Source: Methylomonas koyamae (GTDB lineage Bacteria > Pseudomonadota > Gammaproteobacteria > Methylococcales > Methylomonadaceae). From it: a DNA stretch of 64,000 nt. Position 1 is the stretch's first letter. Each line of letters begins with the position of its first letter. The notes beneath the pieces were generated by a model. It was not told the DNA's origin, ran no database searches, and worked only from the letters and a program-made list of their open reading frames with translations. Below are positions 26,075 through 36,532 of the stretch, one piece after another. The translations under genes and the position numbers were made by a program. The DNA lies in contig NZ_LUUK01000177.1 in assembly GCF_001644025.1 (NCBI RefSeq), forward strand, positions 1-64,000, read 5' to 3'.

Positions 26075-26098
26075 TGAGCGGGCAGGGAGGCCCGCTCA
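26075..26098. terminator. Hairpin after the PhoX-like gene
   Basis: TGAGCGGGC, loop AGGGAG, GCCCGCTCA. A stable hairpin just after the stop codon; only a short T-poor tail follows, so termination is likely but not certain. Confidence 0.6.
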
Positions 26099-26201
26099 GT
26101 CTTAATCTCCACCGCCCGTTAACACTCCGGTCGCTACCCGGTGATCCGTGCCTTCAGGTGGATAGCCGGGAATTGGCCGGCATTTCAAGCAGAGAAACGA
26201 T

Positions 26202-26927
26202 ATGAAATTTGGATTCAAAATGATGGCCGTGCTCGGCGCATTATCGGTTGGCCCCAGCGCCGAAGCCGCGGTGATGACCCAGTGGAATTTCAATTCCGAT
26301 CCGGCCGACGCTGCCACCGGGACCGGTGTTACCACGCCCGCAGTCGGTATTGGCGGCGCGACATTGTTGGGCGTCACCGGCAGTTTTAGCAGTGGCGATG
26401 CCAGCGGCGGCTCGTCGGACCCGTCGAGCGGTGACGATAGCGGCTGGCAAACCACCGGCTACGCAGCGCAATCGGTCGGCAACAAAACCCGCGGCACGCA
26501 ATACTTGGTAAGCACGCTGGGCTTCGAGAATATTACGGTCAGCTACGATCTGCGGCATAGCAACACCAGCTCTCGTTACGAACAAGTGCAATACACCCTG
26601 GACGGTTCTATCTGGAACGATGTTGCTCAATTCGACGGCAATGCCGGCGACACTTGGTTTAACGGCCGTAGCGTGGATTTCAGCGCAATCGCTGGCGTTG
26701 CCGATAATCCTCTTTTTGGTGTGCGTATCGTCGCGGCATTCGCGCCGGGCGGCACTGGCTATCTGGCATCCGATGCGACCAAAACCTACGGGGCCGCCGG
26801 TACCTGGCGCTTTGATATGGTTACCGTATCGGGCAGTGAAATTGCGGCGGTACCGGTGCCGGGCGCGGTTTGGCTGTTCGGTTCGGCTCTGATTGGTCTG
26901 CTCGGCGGCGCGCGTCGCAAGGCTTGA
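26202..26927 (+). CDS. VPLPA-CTERM sorting domain protein
   Basis: 241 residues with a signal peptide (MKFGFKMMAVLGALSVGPSA). The N-terminal region has the run of small residues typical of secreted proteins (GSFSSGDASGGSSDPSSGDD). ITVSYDLRHSNTSSRYEQV and VQYTLDGSIWNDV belong to a common beta-sandwich type in PEP-CTERM proteins. The tail VPVPGAVWLFGSALIGLLGG followed by ARRKA is the exosortase signal. Function unknown, probably a surface or matrix protein. Confidence 0.85.
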   Translation: MKFGFKMMAVLGALSVGPSAEAAVMTQWNFNSDPADAATGTGVTTPAVGIGGATLLGVTGSFSSGDASGGSSDPSSGDDSGWQTTGYAAQSVGNKTRGTQYLVSTLGFENITVSYDLRHSNTSSRYEQVQYTLDGSIWNDVAQFDGNAGDTWFNGRSVDFSAIAGVADNPLFGVRIVAAFAPGGTGYLASDATKTYGAAGTWRFDMVTVSGSEIAAVPVPGAVWLFGSALIGLLGGARRKA

Positions 26928-26956
26928 TCGCCTGTCGTAAACCCGCTGTTAGCAAG

Positions 26957-26989
26957 CAAAAAAGCCTCGGTTAAACGAGGCTTTTTTTG
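26957..26989. terminator. Bidirectional terminator
   Basis: AGCCTCG, loop GTTAAA, CGAGGCT, with runs of A before and T after. It ends both the CTERM gene (plus) and the ParA gene (minus). Confidence 0.92.
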
Positions 26990-27001
26990 TTGAGCGCCGG
27001 C

Positions 27002-27775
27002 TTATTTATGAATTTCACTATGCAGCGCCCGATACTCTTCGGTTAATTTATGGCTGGGCGCGTAATGGATTAATGGTTGGGCGTCCGAGTGCGATTCGCG
27101 GACTTTGACCGAGGTCGATATCTTGGTTTCCAACACCGGCAGACCTTCGGCGATCAATTCCTCGACGAGCTGGCGGGGCAGGTTGGCTTGTTTTTGGTAT
27201 TGGTTGACCACGATGCCTTCGATTTCCAATTTGTCGTTGTGGTCGGCCTTGACCTCGGCGATCGCCCGCATCAAGGTGTACAGCGCTTCACGGGCGAAGG
27301 TGTCGCAATCGAACGGAATCAGGCATTTTTCGGCCGCGATCAGCGCGGATTGGCTGTAAAAATTCAACACCGGCGGCGTATCGATATAAATATGTTCGAA
27401 GCCTTCCAGCTTTTCCAGCGCTTCCTTCAACTTGAAGATTTTGTAACGCGATTCCAAGCGGCCTTGCAATGCTTCCAGATCCGGATGAGAGGGGATGACA
27501 TACAGGTTCGGAAACGGGGTTTCGTGTATCGCGCTTTCCAGGCCTTCCTTGCCGCCGCCGAATAGGCCCAGTCCCAGATTGTCTTTAAAGAAATGAGCGA
27601 TAGTCTTATCCGGGTCGCCGACTTTGGCGCCCAGCAGATACTGTGTGGAGTTGCCCTGAATGTCGAGGTCGATGACCAGGGTTTTTTTGCCTTCCACGGC
27701 GCTGATGGCCGCGAGATTGCAGGTGATCGTGGATTTGCCCACGCCGCCCTTCTGATTGAAAATCACCCTGCGCAT
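27002..27775 (-). CDS. ParA-family ATPase
   Basis: 257 residues. The deviant Walker A is in FNQKGGVGKSTITCNLA, with VIDLDIQGNSTQYLLG as the next motif and IYIDTPPVLNFYSQSAL as Walker B. The family is a chromosomal, stand-alone ParA conserved in gammaproteobacteria; no ParB is adjacent. Members position cell components or plasmids by ATP-dependent DNA binding. The cargo is not indicated by the neighbours. Confidence 0.9.
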   Translation of the reverse strand: MRRVIFNQKGGVGKSTITCNLAAISAVEGKKTLVIDLDIQGNSTQYLLGAKVGDPDKTIAHFFKDNLGLGLFGGGKEGLESAIHETPFPNLYVIPSHPDLEALQGRLESRYKIFKLKEALEKLEGFEHIYIDTPPVLNFYSQSALIAAEKCLIPFDCDTFAREALYTLMRAIAEVKADHNDKLEIEGIVVNQYQKQANLPRQLVEELIAEGLPVLETKISTSVKVRESHSDAQPLIHYAPSHKLTEEYRALHSEIHK

Positions 27776-27833
27776 GATTACCCTCGACAGTTAGCAAATA
27801 AAAGCCCGCATTATAAGGTTAACGCTTGTAATA

Positions 27834-28322
27834 TCAACAGCGTGAGAACCGGGTGCCCTTGCATTCGGGACAATCGGGCAGCACGCTGGTCGATTTGAAG
27901 GCGATTTGCTTGCCGCAGGCATCGCAGACGAAGGTGCCGGGGCCGGTGACGTCGCCGCTTTGATAGGGGTGGTATTGCTTGGCTTCCATTTCCAGCGCCG
28001 CCAGTTTGACGCGGGTTTTGTCGGCGATGCTCATAAAGGCGTCGAGCGCGAAGTTTTCGATCAGCTCGAGGTCGAACTTTAGCCACTCCGACCATGAGTC
28101 GTTTCGGTCTTCCCGTTGCGGCGAGGCGGCGACGTGTTCGACGTCGCGCATCACGTAATCGGCGATTTTATTGATTTCCTCTTGGGTATGGCCGCCCAGT
28201 TCGCTGGTTTTTTCCTTGGCGATTTCCAATGCGTCGGCGACCGTATGCAGGGTATCGTCCATTGCTTCGTAGAGATGGCCCATCAGATCGTCGTACGCTT
28301 TGGTCAGTTTGCTTTCGCCCAT
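27834..28322 (-). CDS. Zinc-ribbon protein (DUF1451)
   Basis: 162 residues. An N-terminal helical region with coiled-coil character (KAYDDLMGHLYEAMDDTLHTV) precedes a C-terminal zinc ribbon with the pairs in FVCDACGKQI and LPDCPECKGTRFSRC. This is the DUF1451 / YgjH-type family whose role is unknown. It is divergent to leuS and lies about 60 bp upstream of parA on the same strand. Confidence 0.85.
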   Translation of the reverse strand: MGESKLTKAYDDLMGHLYEAMDDTLHTVADALEIAKEKTSELGGHTQEEINKIADYVMRDVEHVAASPQREDRNDSWSEWLKFDLELIENFALDAFMSIADKTRVKLAALEMEAKQYHPYQSGDVTGPGTFVCDACGKQIAFKSTSVLPDCPECKGTRFSRC

Positions 28323-28413
28323 GGTTGCTCCCGGTTGTTATAGTGATTTGAGGCTTTGGATTTACCCGCCTCTAAGGTATTCTAGCGCCTTTTTATAGCA
28401 TAAGACGAACAGG

Positions 28414-31050
28414 ATGGAAGAGCATTACAACCCCACGGCCATCGAACAAAAAGTCCAAGCCGAGTGGGAAAAATCCGGGGTTTTCACGGCTGTCGAGAAC
28501 ACCGGCAAGGAAAAGTATTACTGTCTGTCGATGTTTCCCTATCCCAGCGGCAAGCTGCACATGGGCCACGTGCGCAATTACACGATAGGCGACGTCATCA
28601 GCCGCTTTCAGCGCATGCAAGGCAAACATGTGTTGCAACCGATGGGCTGGGACGCCTTCGGCTTGCCGGCGGAAAACGCCGCGATGCAGAACAAGGTGCA
28701 TCCGGCCGATTGGACCTATTCCAATATCGACTACATGCGCGATCAGCTCAAACGTTTGGGCTTCGGTTACGACTGGAGCCGCGAGCTGGCGACTTGCGAT
28801 CCGGACTATTACCGTTGGGAGCAGTGGTTCTTCATCCGTTTGCTGGAAAAAGATCTGGTTTATAAGAAAACCGCGCCAGTTAACTGGTGCCCGCACGATC
28901 AAACCGTACTGGCCAACGAACAGGTCATCGACGGTTGCTGCTGGCGCTGCGACACGCCGGTCGAGAAGAAGGAAATCTCGCAGTGGTTTTTGAAAATCAC
29001 CGCTTACGCCCAGGAGCTGCTCGACGACTTGCAAAAATTGCCGGGCTGGCCCGAACAGGTGCGGACGATGCAGGCCAACTGGATAGGCCGTTCCGAAGGC
29101 GTGGAGATGGATTTTGCGGTCGACTGCAGGGATGCGGAAGGTAGAGCGCTGTCGGGAACAAGCGCCGATGAGGGTTTCGAGTCGCCGATCCGTATCTATA
29201 CCACTCGGCCCGACACGGTGATGGGCGTGACTTATGTCGCGGTCGCTGCGGAACACCCGCTCGCGTTGAAAGCCGCCGAAACCAATGCCGACATCGCCGC
29301 CTTCATCGAATCCTGCAAGCAGATGGAAACCTCGGAAGCGGCGATGGAGACGATGGAAAAGCGCGGTATCGCTTCCGGTTACCAAGCCATTCATCCTTTG
29401 ACTGGCGAATCGGTGCCGATATGGATCGCCAACTTCGTGTTGATGAGCTACGGCACCGGCGCGGTGATGTCGGTGCCGGCTCATGACCAGCGCGACTACG
29501 AATTCGCCAAGAAATACGATATTGCGATCAAGGAAGTCATAGCATCCGCCGACGGTAGCGACGACAGCGTGGCCGACAAGGCTTTTACCGACAAAGGCGT
29601 CTTGAAAAACTCCGGCGAATTCGACGGTTTGAATTTCGCAGAAGCCTTCGACGCCATCGCCGCCAAACTGGCAGGCCTCGACAAAGGCGAGCGTAAAACC
29701 AACTTCAGATTGCGCGACTGGGGCGTATCCCGCCAACGTTACTGGGGCGCGCCGATTCCGGTGATTTACTGCGACGACTGCGGCACTGTGCCGGTGCCGG
29801 ACGAGCAATTGCCGGTAACCCTGCCGCGCGACGTGGTGCTGGACGGCTCGCAATCGCCGCTGGCCGCGCATCCGACCTTTCCGCATGCCGATTGCCCGAA
29901 ATGCGGCAAACCGGCGCGGCGCGAGACCGATACCTTCGATACCTTCATGGAGTCGTCCTGGTACTTCGCCCGCTACGCCAGTCAAGAGTGCGATACCGCG
30001 ATGCTGGATCAACGCGCCAACTACTGGTTGCCGGTCGATCATTATATCGGCGGCATCGAGCACGCAATCTTGCATTTGCTGTATGCGCGCTTCTACACCA
30101 AATTGCTGCGCGATGAAGGTTTGATCGTCTGCGACGAGCCGTTCAAAAACCTGCTGACCCAAGGCATGGTTGTCGCCGAGACCTTTTATCAGCACGACGA
30201 ACACGGCCATAAAAAGTATTTCAACTTGACCCAAATCGAAGTCGAGCGCGACGCCAAAGGCAAAATCGTCGGCGCCAAATTGCTGGAAGACGGTTCGCCG
30301 GTCACGGTCGGCGCGATCGAGAAGATGTCCAAGTCCAAGAACAACGGCGTCGATCCGCAGGTGTTGATCGACAAATACGGCGCCGACACGGTACGCTTGT
30401 ATACGATGTTTACATCGCCGCCGGACCAATCCTTGGAATGGAACGACGCCGGCGTCGAAGGCGCGTTTCGCTTCCTGAAGCGTTTGTGGCGACAAGTGTA
30501 TCTGCACGTCGAAGCCGGCTTGCCTTCGATCGCCCTAGACAAAGCCGCGCTAAACGAAGATCAAAAAGCCCTGCGCCGTCAGTTGCATCAGGCTTTACAA
30601 AAAGTCGGCGACGACATGGCGCGCCGCCACACCTTCAACACCGCGATTGCCGTGAACATGGAGCTGCTCAATGCGCTGAACAAATTCGAGGATGACAGCG
30701 TTAACGGTCGGGCGGTGCGTCAGGAAGTATTGGAAGCGATCGTGTTGATGCTGGCGCCGATCATTCCTCACGCGGCACAACAGCTTTGGAACGAATTGGG
30801 TCGCGATAGCGACATCGTCGTCGCTTCATGGCCGGACGTCGACGAATCGGCATTGGTGCAGGACAGCATCGAAATGGTGGTGCAGGTCAACGGCAAGCTG
30901 CGCGGCAAATTGTCGGTAGCGGCTGCGGCGACTAAAGAGCAAGTCGAGGTGCTGGCTTTGGCGGATGCCAACGTGCAACGCTTTTTGGAGGGTAAACCGA
31001 TCAAAAAGCTGATCGTTGTGCCCGGTAAATTGGTGAATATCGTTGTTTAA
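28414..31050 (+). CDS. leuS: Leucine--tRNA ligase
   Basis: 878 residues, a full-length bacterial Leu[16 protein letters not shown] near residue 50 is the HIGH motif and [10 protein letters not shown] near residue 635 the KMSKS motif. Between them is the CP1 editing domain with its [20 protein letters not shown]. It charges tRNA-Leu. Its end overlaps the start of lptE by 8 bp, so leuS, lptE and holA form an operon, an order common in gammaproteobacteria. Confidence 0.98.
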   Translation: MEEHYNPTAIEQKVQAEWEKSGVFTAVENTGKEKYYCLSMFPYPSGKLHMGHVRNYTIGDVISRFQRMQGKHVLQPMGWDAFGLPAENAAMQNKVHPADWTYSNIDYMRDQLKRLGFGYDWSRELATCDPDYYRWEQWFFIRLLEKDLVYKKTAPVNWCPHDQTVLANEQVIDGCCWRCDTPVEKKEISQWFLKITAYAQELLDDLQKLPGWPEQVRTMQANWIGRSEGVEMDFAVDCRDAEGRALSGTSADEGFESPIRIYTTRPDTVMGVTYVAVAAEHPLALKAAETNADIAAFIESCKQMETSEAAMETMEKRGIASGYQAIHPLTGESVPIWIANFVLMSYGTGAVMSVPAHDQRDYEFAKKYDIAIKEVIASADGSDDSVADKAFTDKGVLKNSGEFDGLNFAEAFDAIAAKLAGLDKGERKTNFRLRDWGVSRQRYWGAPIPVIYCDDCGTVPVPDEQLPVTLPRDVVLDGSQSPLAAHPTFPHADCPKCGKPARRETDTFDTFMESSWYFARYASQECDTAMLDQRANYWLPVDHYIGGIEHAILHLLYARFYTKLLRDEGLIVCDEPFKNLLTQGMVVAETFYQHDEHGHKKYFNLTQIEVERDAKGKIVGAKLLEDGSPVTVGAIEKMSKSKNNGVDPQVLIDKYGADTVRLYTMFTSPPDQSLEWNDAGVEGAFRFLKRLWRQVYLHVEAGLPSIALDKAALNEDQKALRRQLHQALQKVGDDMARRHTFNTAIAVNMELLNALNKFEDDSVNGRAVRQEVLEAIVLMLAPIIPHAAQQLWNELGRDSDIVVASWPDVDESALVQDSIEMVVQVNGKLRGKLSVAAAATKEQVEVLALADANVQRFLEGKPIKKLIVVPGKLVNIVV

Positions 31051-31552
31051 GTTCAGCTTTCGGCTGTTGGCCGGCATTCTTCTGATCTCGGCGGGTATGA
31101 CCGGCTGCGGTTATCATTTACGTGGCTCGGTCGATATGCCGGAAGCGATGAAGAACGTTTACATCTTCGGCGCGTCGTCGCAGCTGCAAAACCAGATGCA
31201 GTCCATCGTGCGCGCGTCTAAAGGTAAGATCGTGGGTTCGCCGAACGATGCGGGCGTCGTGATTAAGGTATTGAAGGAAGACATGCGCCGCCGGACTCTG
31301 TCTATCGGCTCGACCGGTAAATCCAACGAATCGGAGCTGGAATATTATTTGCGCTTCCAGATGTACGATAACCAGGAAAAACCGTTGATGGAAGAGCAGA
31401 CCATCGAGATGAGTCGCGAGTTTTTCAACGACCAAACCGCGATCTTGGCGAAGACCAACGAGGAACAATTGATCCGCTCCGAGATGTACAAGCAAGTCGC
31501 CCGTATGTTGTTGGCTAGGGCCAGGATAGCCGTCGACAATCAGAAAAAATAG
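31043..31552 (+). CDS. lptE: LPS-assembly lipoprotein LptE
   Basis: 169 residues, TTG start inside the end of leuS. The lipobox is in [14 protein letters not shown], and the CGYHLRG block just after it is an LptE hallmark. LptE plugs the outer membrane LptD barrel that exports lipopolysaccharide. Position between leuS and holA agrees with the call. Confidence 0.94.
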   Translation: MFKFSFRLLAGILLISAGMTGCGYHLRGSVDMPEAMKNVYIFGASSQLQNQMQSIVRASKGKIVGSPNDAGVVIKVLKEDMRRRTLSIGSTGKSNESELEYYLRFQMYDNQEKPLMEEQTIEMSREFFNDQTAILAKTNEEQLIRSEMYKQVARMLLARARIAVDNQKK

Positions 31553-31554
31553 CG

Positions 31555-32580
31555 ATGCGCTTGAAGGTCGATCAGCTTGCCGGCGCATTGCAAAAAAATC
31601 TGGCGCCGGTTTATTGGGTCGGCGGCGACGAGCCGTTGCAGGTGGGCGAGGCGGCCGACGAGGTCCGCGCCGCCGCTCGGCGGGCGGGCTATACGACTCG
31701 CGAAGTGGTGTCGGTGGAAACCGGTAACGAGTGGCCGCTTTTGATGGCCGAAGCGGAATCCCTGTCGATATTCTCCGACAAGAAACTGATTGATTTGCGA
31801 TTGCCGTCCGCCAAGCCGGGTATCGAGGGCGGCAAGGTTTTGGTCGAGTATTGCAAGAAGCGCCCCGACGATACGATTTTACTGATTAGCGCCGGGAAAC
31901 TGGAAGCGGCTTCATCGAAGTCGCAGTGGTTTCAGGCCCTAGAAAACATCGGCGTCGTGGTGCAGGTTTGGCCGCTGCAAGGTCAAGAGTTTTTGCAATG
32001 GTTGCAACGTCGGGCCGAACGCAGAGGGATGCATCTGAGCAGCGAGGCCGTTAGACTATTGGCGTCCAGGGTAGAGGGCAACCTGTTGGCGGCGGCTCAG
32101 GAAATCGAAAAACTCTTCATACTGCATGGGGCTGTCACGATAGACAAAGCGGCAATCGAGGGCGATGTCGCCGACAGCTCGCGCTTCGATGTCTTTAAGT
32201 TGGTCGAGGCGCTATCGGCGGGCAAGCTGAATCGCGCGGTCAGAATATTGCAGGCATTGCGCGCGGAGGGCGTCGCGGCTCCCGTGGTGTTGTGGGCGAT
32301 TAGCCGCGAAGCGAGATTGCTTTGGCATCTTCACAGCGAAGCCAAGGTCGGTGGATTGTCCGAGGCGACCTTCAAAAAATACCAGGTTTGGGACAAACGT
32401 AAGCAAGGCGTTCAAGAGGCCATGGTTCGAATCAAACCGGCCGAATTGCGAGCCATTCTGTTGGCTTGCGCGGCAACCGACGCCCGCGTCAAAGGCCAAG
32501 TCACTGGCGACGAGTGGGAAGGGTTATTCGAAATTTGCCGGCTCTGGGTAAAGCCTTTAAGAACCGGAACCGCCGCCTAA
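31555..32580 (+). CDS. holA: DNA polymerase III subunit delta
   Basis: 341 residues. It begins MRLKVDQLAGALQKNLAPVY and carries the family's VYWVGGDEPLQVGEA in the first part, DKKLIDLRLPSAKPG, and the C-terminal helical collar with ILQALRAEGVAAPVVLWAISREARLL. Delta opens the beta clamp in the clamp loader. Third gene of the leuS-lptE-holA operon, 2 bp after lptE; its last bases form part of the terminator. Confidence 0.95.
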   Translation: MRLKVDQLAGALQKNLAPVYWVGGDEPLQVGEAADEVRAAARRAGYTTREVVSVETGNEWPLLMAEAESLSIFSDKKLIDLRLPSAKPGIEGGKVLVEYCKKRPDDTILLISAGKLEAASSKSQWFQALENIGVVVQVWPLQGQEFLQWLQRRAERRGMHLSSEAVRLLASRVEGNLLAAAQEIEKLFILHGAVTIDKAAIEGDVADSSRFDVFKLVEALSAGKLNRAVRILQALRAEGVAAPVVLWAISREARLLWHLHSEAKVGGLSEATFKKYQVWDKRKQGVQEAMVRIKPAELRAILLACAATDARVKGQVTGDEWEGLFEICRLWVKPLRTGTAA

Positions 32581-32606
32581 TTTGGAAACTGGCGGCGGTT
32601 TTGGTT
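32569..32606 (+). terminator. Terminator of the leuS-lptE-holA operon
   Basis: ACCGCCGCC, a 13-base loop containing the holA stop codon, GGCGGCGGT, then a T-rich tail. Confidence 0.85.
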
Positions 32607-32613
32607 TTGCGGA

Positions 32614-33432
32614 TTAAGCGAGTTTGCGTTTGCCGCCGGCCATTAGAGCCAGCAAGCCGGTACCGAACATCCAGACTGCGGCTGGAACTGGAACGGCGGT
32701 AAGCTGTAGGTTGCCGTCTGAGGCAAATAACGCCCCACCAACTTTGCTTTCGCCTTGTACACTGTTGATCGATGTCAAGATAGACACGCCTTTGGTTTTG
32801 ATAGTAAAGATTGCATCGCCCCCGGCTATGGTGTCTGGAGAATACACATTGTGGTCGTAACCGTTAAGTCCGCCTGTGAAGGAAAGACTCATGTCCTGGT
32901 ATCCTGAGCCAGAATTGTTGCCGGTAATTTTGACGCTTCCTTCGCCACTCGCAATACTACCGTAAAGGATAGCCGACCCGTTGCTGAACCCAGAGTCCGT
33001 GGTGAAATTAAAATCTGGATTTGTGTCGAAATAAAGGCCGACGTTACCAGTGTCTATAGTAAACGTTTGGGTACTGCCATTATTGACGTAGCTCCCTGAA
33101 AACGTCGCAATGGCGGTCAATTCGTAACCCGATCCCGAACCAGTGGAATTAAGATTAGGCGCCGCGACTGTTCCAAAATCGAATGAGTGCGAAACAACCG
33201 CTGATTGATACCAGCCTTGCATGGTACCGGTTGTTGCGGATGTAGGAGAAAACTTAACCAAGGCTACTCCCAAGCCAAAATCATAGGTGTCGAACTGAGC
33301 TACAGTATCTTCGAATCCGTCGCTACCGACAGCCTGGGAGTAATCGGCTGTCCCTACCCATGAGTTAGCAAAGGCGAGCGGGGATGTCATCAGGAGTCCG
33401 GTGACGAGGATGGTGTGTTTGAACGTTTTCAT
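32614..33432 (-). CDS. VPLPA-CTERM sorting domain protein
   Basis: 272 residues. A signal peptide (MKTFKHTILVTGLLMTSPLA) is followed by a Gly/Ser/Asn-rich beta protein. The tail VPVPAAVWMFGTGLLALMAG followed by GKRKLA is the exosortase sorting signal. FTIDTGNVGLYFDTNPDFNF and GSASEGSVKITGN-like segments suggest a beta-sandwich, but no family can be named. Codon use is noticeably less GC-rich than the neighbours, a hint of transfer. It is convergent with holA. Confidence 0.83.
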   Translation of the reverse strand: MKTFKHTILVTGLLMTSPLAFANSWVGTADYSQAVGSDGFEDTVAQFDTYDFGLGVALVKFSPTSATTGTMQGWYQSAVVSHSFDFGTVAAPNLNSTGSGSGYELTAIATFSGSYVNNGSTQTFTIDTGNVGLYFDTNPDFNFTTDSGFSNGSAILYGSIASGEGSVKITGNNSGSGYQDMSLSFTGGLNGYDHNVYSPDTIAGGDAIFTIKTKGVSILTSINSVQGESKVGGALFASDGNLQLTAVPVPAAVWMFGTGLLALMAGGKRKLA

Positions 33433-33695
33433 CTAGTACCTCTGTTTAAAATTAATGTCCCCCCGGATTTTTATAACGCTTTTTGTGAATCAATGCAAAT
33501 TACAGTTCTAAGACCAAGGAAATATGTTTTACAGTTCGAGATAGAAAAACCATCACGAAAATTTGTGTGAAGTTAGCTAGGAAGCTGGGTGAGTTTTGTG
33601 GCGTTTTAACCGGGTTGTTTTCGAGGTTTTTTCGGCCGGTCGCTTGGGCTAGAATGTCCGGACTTGAATAACCGTAAACAGACGAGGACTTACTT

Positions 33696-33866
33696 ATGGC
33701 AGAGTTTAGAAGGTACAAGTGTAAAACTTGCGGCCACATTTATGACGAAAAACTGGGTGATCCAAAAAGCGGCATTGCACCAGGAACCCTTTGGGAAGAT
33801 GTACCGGACGATTGGGGTTGTCCGAAATGCGGCGCGATCAAAGTAATGTTTACGCTGATGAAATAG
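33696..33866 (+). CDS. Rubredoxin
   Basis: 56 residues: a small cytoplasmic iron protein that passes single electrons. Iron ligands are Cys9 and Cys12 in [11 protein letters not shown] and Cys42 and Cys45 in GCPKCGAIK, with the typical [20 protein letters not shown] between them. A frame in the other register hides this gene from ordinary length cut-offs, but the rubredoxin signature is unambiguous. It stands alone and ends at a terminator shared with proS. In methanotrophs rubredoxins may serve oxygen detoxification or alkane-type hydroxylases. Confidence 0.95.
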   Translation: MAEFRRYKCKTCGHIYDEKLGDPKSGIAPGTLWEDVPDDWGCPKCGAIKVMFTLMK

Positions 33867-33912
33867 CGGTTCAGCAATTGGACCGCCGTGGTATTTGCGG
33901 CGGTCGGCACCG

Positions 33913-33939
33913 AAAAAGGGCGCGACGGCGCCCTTTTTT
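33913..33939. terminator. Bidirectional terminator between rubredoxin and proS
   Basis: AAAAA-GGGCGC, loop GACG, GCGCCC-TTTTTT, so it works in both directions between two convergent genes. Confidence 0.9.
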
Positions 33940-33946
33940 GTAGGAC

Positions 33947-35698
33947 TCAGGCCAGCTTGGCTTTGATAAAGTCGACGAGGTCCCGCATCGCCACATCCTG
34001 GCTCGCGGCTTCCCCTCGGCCTTGGTACTCGACGCTGCCGCTATCCAGGCCGCGGTCGCCGATGACGACACGGTGCGGAATACCGATCAATTCCATGTCC
34101 GAGAACATGAAACCGGCTCGTACTTTTCTGTCGTCCAACAAGACTTCGATGCCGGCCGCAAGCAAGTCTTGGTAGATTTGTTCGACGGTATCGCGCAATC
34201 GGTCGGATTTATACATATTCATCGGACAGATCGCGACCTGAAACGGCGCCAATTCCTTGGGCCAGATAATACCGCGCTCGTCGTGGCCTTGCTCGATGGC
34301 GGCGGCGACTACCCGAGATACTCCGATGCCGTAGCAACCCATTATTATCGTTTGGTTCTTGCCGGCTTCGTTGACCACGGCGGCTTGCATGGCTTCGCTG
34401 TATTTGCCGCCAAGCTGGAAGATGTGGCCGACTTCTATGCCCCGGGCTATGGTCAGCGTTCCCTTGCCGTCCGGACTGGGATCGCCGTCGACGACTTGGC
34501 GAATGTCGCGGAATTCGATGCCGTTCAGCGGACAGTCGCGCTCCCAGTTGACGCCGGTGTAATGGAATCCGGCTTCGTTTGCACCGCAGACGAAGTCGCT
34601 AAGGTTTTCGACGGCGAAATCTGCAATGATGGCGGTTATAGGCCCAGGAAACAGTTTGTGACCTTCGGTAATCGGGCCGATATACCCAGGCCGGCAGCCT
34701 AGATGGGTTTCGATTACGGTATCGGTGGCGAAGTCGAAGGCGCCGATGATTTTGTTCAATTTGATTTCGTTCAGTTCGTGGTCGCCGCGCAACAAGACTA
34801 AATAGTGGAAGTCTTTGGGATTGCCGAACAACTCGTTACCTTTATGAGTTACGACCAATGTTTTCAGGATCTTTTCCGGCGACACGCTCAGAAACTCGCT
34901 GACCTCGGCAATGGTTTTCTTGCCGGGGGTGGCCGTTTTTTCGAATGTTTTTTCGGGTGCGGGTCTGTTCAGCGCGGGTCTTATCGTTTCGGCCTTTTCG
35001 ACATTCGCCGCGTATTCGCTTTCGGTCGAAAAGGCAATCGCATCCTCGCCGGAATCGGCCAGCACGTGGAACTCATGAGAAACTGCCCCGCCGATCGCGC
35101 CGGAATCGGCCATCACGGCCCGGAATTTCAGGCCGAATCGGTTGAAGATGTTGGTATAGGTTTGGTACATCACGTCGTAGGTCTGCTGCAAGGACGTTTG
35201 ATCCAGGTGGAAGGAATAGGCGTCCTTCATGACGAATTCCCGGGAGCGCATCACGCCGAAACGCGGACGGATTTCGTCGCGAAATTTGGTTTGGATTTGA
35301 TAGTAGGTCACCGGCAGTTGTTTGTAGCTTTTCAACTCGTGGCGGGCCAGATCGGTGATAATCTCCTCGTGCGTCGGGCCCAGGCAGAAATCCCGGTCGT
35401 GGCGGTCTTTCATCCGCGCCAATTCCGGGCCGTATTTTTCCCAGCGACCGGTTTCCTGCCAAAGTTCCGCAGGTTGCAACGCCGGCATCAGTACCTCCAG
35501 CGCGCCGGATTTATTCATTTCCTCGCGGGTAATTTGTTCAACCTTGCGTAAAATGCGCAGGCCCAACGGTAGCCATGTGTAAATGCCCGCCGCCAGTTTA
35601 CGAATCAATCCTGCCCGGATCATCAGTTTGTGGCTGGCAATTTCGGCGTCGGCCGGTGTTTCTTTAACGGTGCTGAGGGGAAATTGGCTAGTACGCAT
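33947..35698 (-). CDS. proS: Proline--tRNA ligase
   Basis: 583 residues from the ATG at 35698 ([20 protein letters not shown]), although the frame opens at 35761. Class II motifs are present: [14 protein letters not shown] near the N-terminus, [17 protein letters not shown] as motif 2 and [13 protein letters not shown] as motif 3. An editing (YbaK-like) insertion lies in the middle, so this is the bacterial long form. It charges tRNA-Pro. Confidence 0.96.
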   Translation of the reverse strand: MRTSQFPLSTVKETPADAEIASHKLMIRAGLIRKLAAGIYTWLPLGLRILRKVEQITREEMNKSGALEVLMPALQPAELWQETGRWEKYGPELARMKDRHDRDFCLGPTHEEIITDLARHELKSYKQLPVTYYQIQTKFRDEIRPRFGVMRSREFVMKDAYSFHLDQTSLQQTYDVMYQTYTNIFNRFGLKFRAVMADSGAIGGAVSHEFHVLADSGEDAIAFSTESEYAANVEKAETIRPALNRPAPEKTFEKTATPGKKTIAEVSEFLSVSPEKILKTLVVTHKGNELFGNPKDFHYLVLLRGDHELNEIKLNKIIGAFDFATDTVIETHLGCRPGYIGPITEGHKLFPGPITAIIADFAVENLSDFVCGANEAGFHYTGVNWERDCPLNGIEFRDIRQVVDGDPSPDGKGTLTIARGIEVGHIFQLGGKYSEAMQAAVVNEAGKNQTIIMGCYGIGVSRVVAAAIEQGHDERGIIWPKELAPFQVAICPMNMYKSDRLRDTVEQIYQDLLAAGIEVLLDDRKVRAGFMFSDMELIGIPHRVVIGDRGLDSGSVEYQGRGEAASQDVAMRDLVDFIKAKLA

Positions 35699-35868
35699 GG
35701 CGGCCTTCGAAGTAATTAACAAATCGTCTATTTTAACGTTTAAATTGGCGAACGACGACAAGGTTCGCCGATTTCGCGATCACTGTAAGGGGGCTTGGCA
35801 TTGCCGCGACCGCCGAAATTTGGGAAACTTGAAAAAATAAAAAATCTCACCGGGAACGAAAGGGAAAA

Positions 35869-36507
35869 ATGATTAAAGTCTTGCTGGTTGATGATCATGA
35901 GTTGGTTAGGAGCGGTATTCAGGCGTTGTTGTCGGCGGAAACGGACATTGCGGTTGTAGCGGTCTGCAATTGCGGCGAGCAGGCGCTGAAAGTAGTTGAG
36001 ACGGATCCGCCCGACGTGATTCTGATGGATATCAATATGCCGGGAATGGGCGGCGTTGAAGCGTGTCGACGTATTCTGGCAGCGAATCCGCAAATCAGAA
36101 TCATTGGAGTATCGGTGCATAACGATGGCCCGATTCCTCAACAATTACTGAAATTGGGAGTGGTCGGTTTTGTCTCCAAAGGCTCGTCGACAGCGGAGAT
36201 GGTGGCGGCGATTAAGGCGGTGGCGTCCGGTAAGCGCTACTTGTGTCAAGATGTCGCCAGTAATTTGGCGTTTCAGTTGTTACCAGGCGCCAACCCATCA
36301 CCTTTTTTGCAACTGTCTTCTCGGGAAGCCGAGGTGGCTCGCCTGATACTGAGCGGTAAAAGTATTCAGGAAATGTCGGCGTTATTGAAAATCAACGACA
36401 AGACGATCAATACCTACCGCTATCGTTTGTACGGTAAATTGGGAATCAAGAACGATGTGGAGCTGACCAGGCTCGCCGTCAAATATGACTATTTGGACGG
36501 CGTTTGA
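35869..36507 (+). CDS. GacA/UvrY-type two-component response regulator
   Basis: 212 residues. A receiver domain (about 1-120) has the acidic pair in LLVDDHELVRSG, the phosphorylated Asp in VILMDINMPGMGG and Lys in GFVSKGSS. The LuxR-type helix-turn-helix is at about 145-205 with LSSREAEVARLILSGKSIQ and NTYRYRLYGKLGI. The close match to UvrY/GacA suggests control of CsrA-binding small RNAs. The partner sensor (BarA/GacS) is not in the window, but csrA is, 11 kb away. Confidence 0.87.
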   Translation: MIKVLLVDDHELVRSGIQALLSAETDIAVVAVCNCGEQALKVVETDPPDVILMDINMPGMGGVEACRRILAANPQIRIIGVSVHNDGPIPQQLLKLGVVGFVSKGSSTAEMVAAIKAVASGKRYLCQDVASNLAFQLLPGANPSPFLQLSSREAEVARLILSGKSIQEMSALLKINDKTINTYRYRLYGKLGIKNDVELTRLAVKYDYLDGV

Positions 36508-36532
36508 TTGCCAATATTAGTGGAATCCGGGG

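Noticed and set aside
28393..30507. 704-codon minus-strand frame opposite leuS
   Set aside because: Antisense shadow of leuS, whose motifs are complete.
33664..33846. 60-codon frame across the rubredoxin gene
   Set aside because: Wrong register; the rubredoxin frame contains both CxxC motifs.
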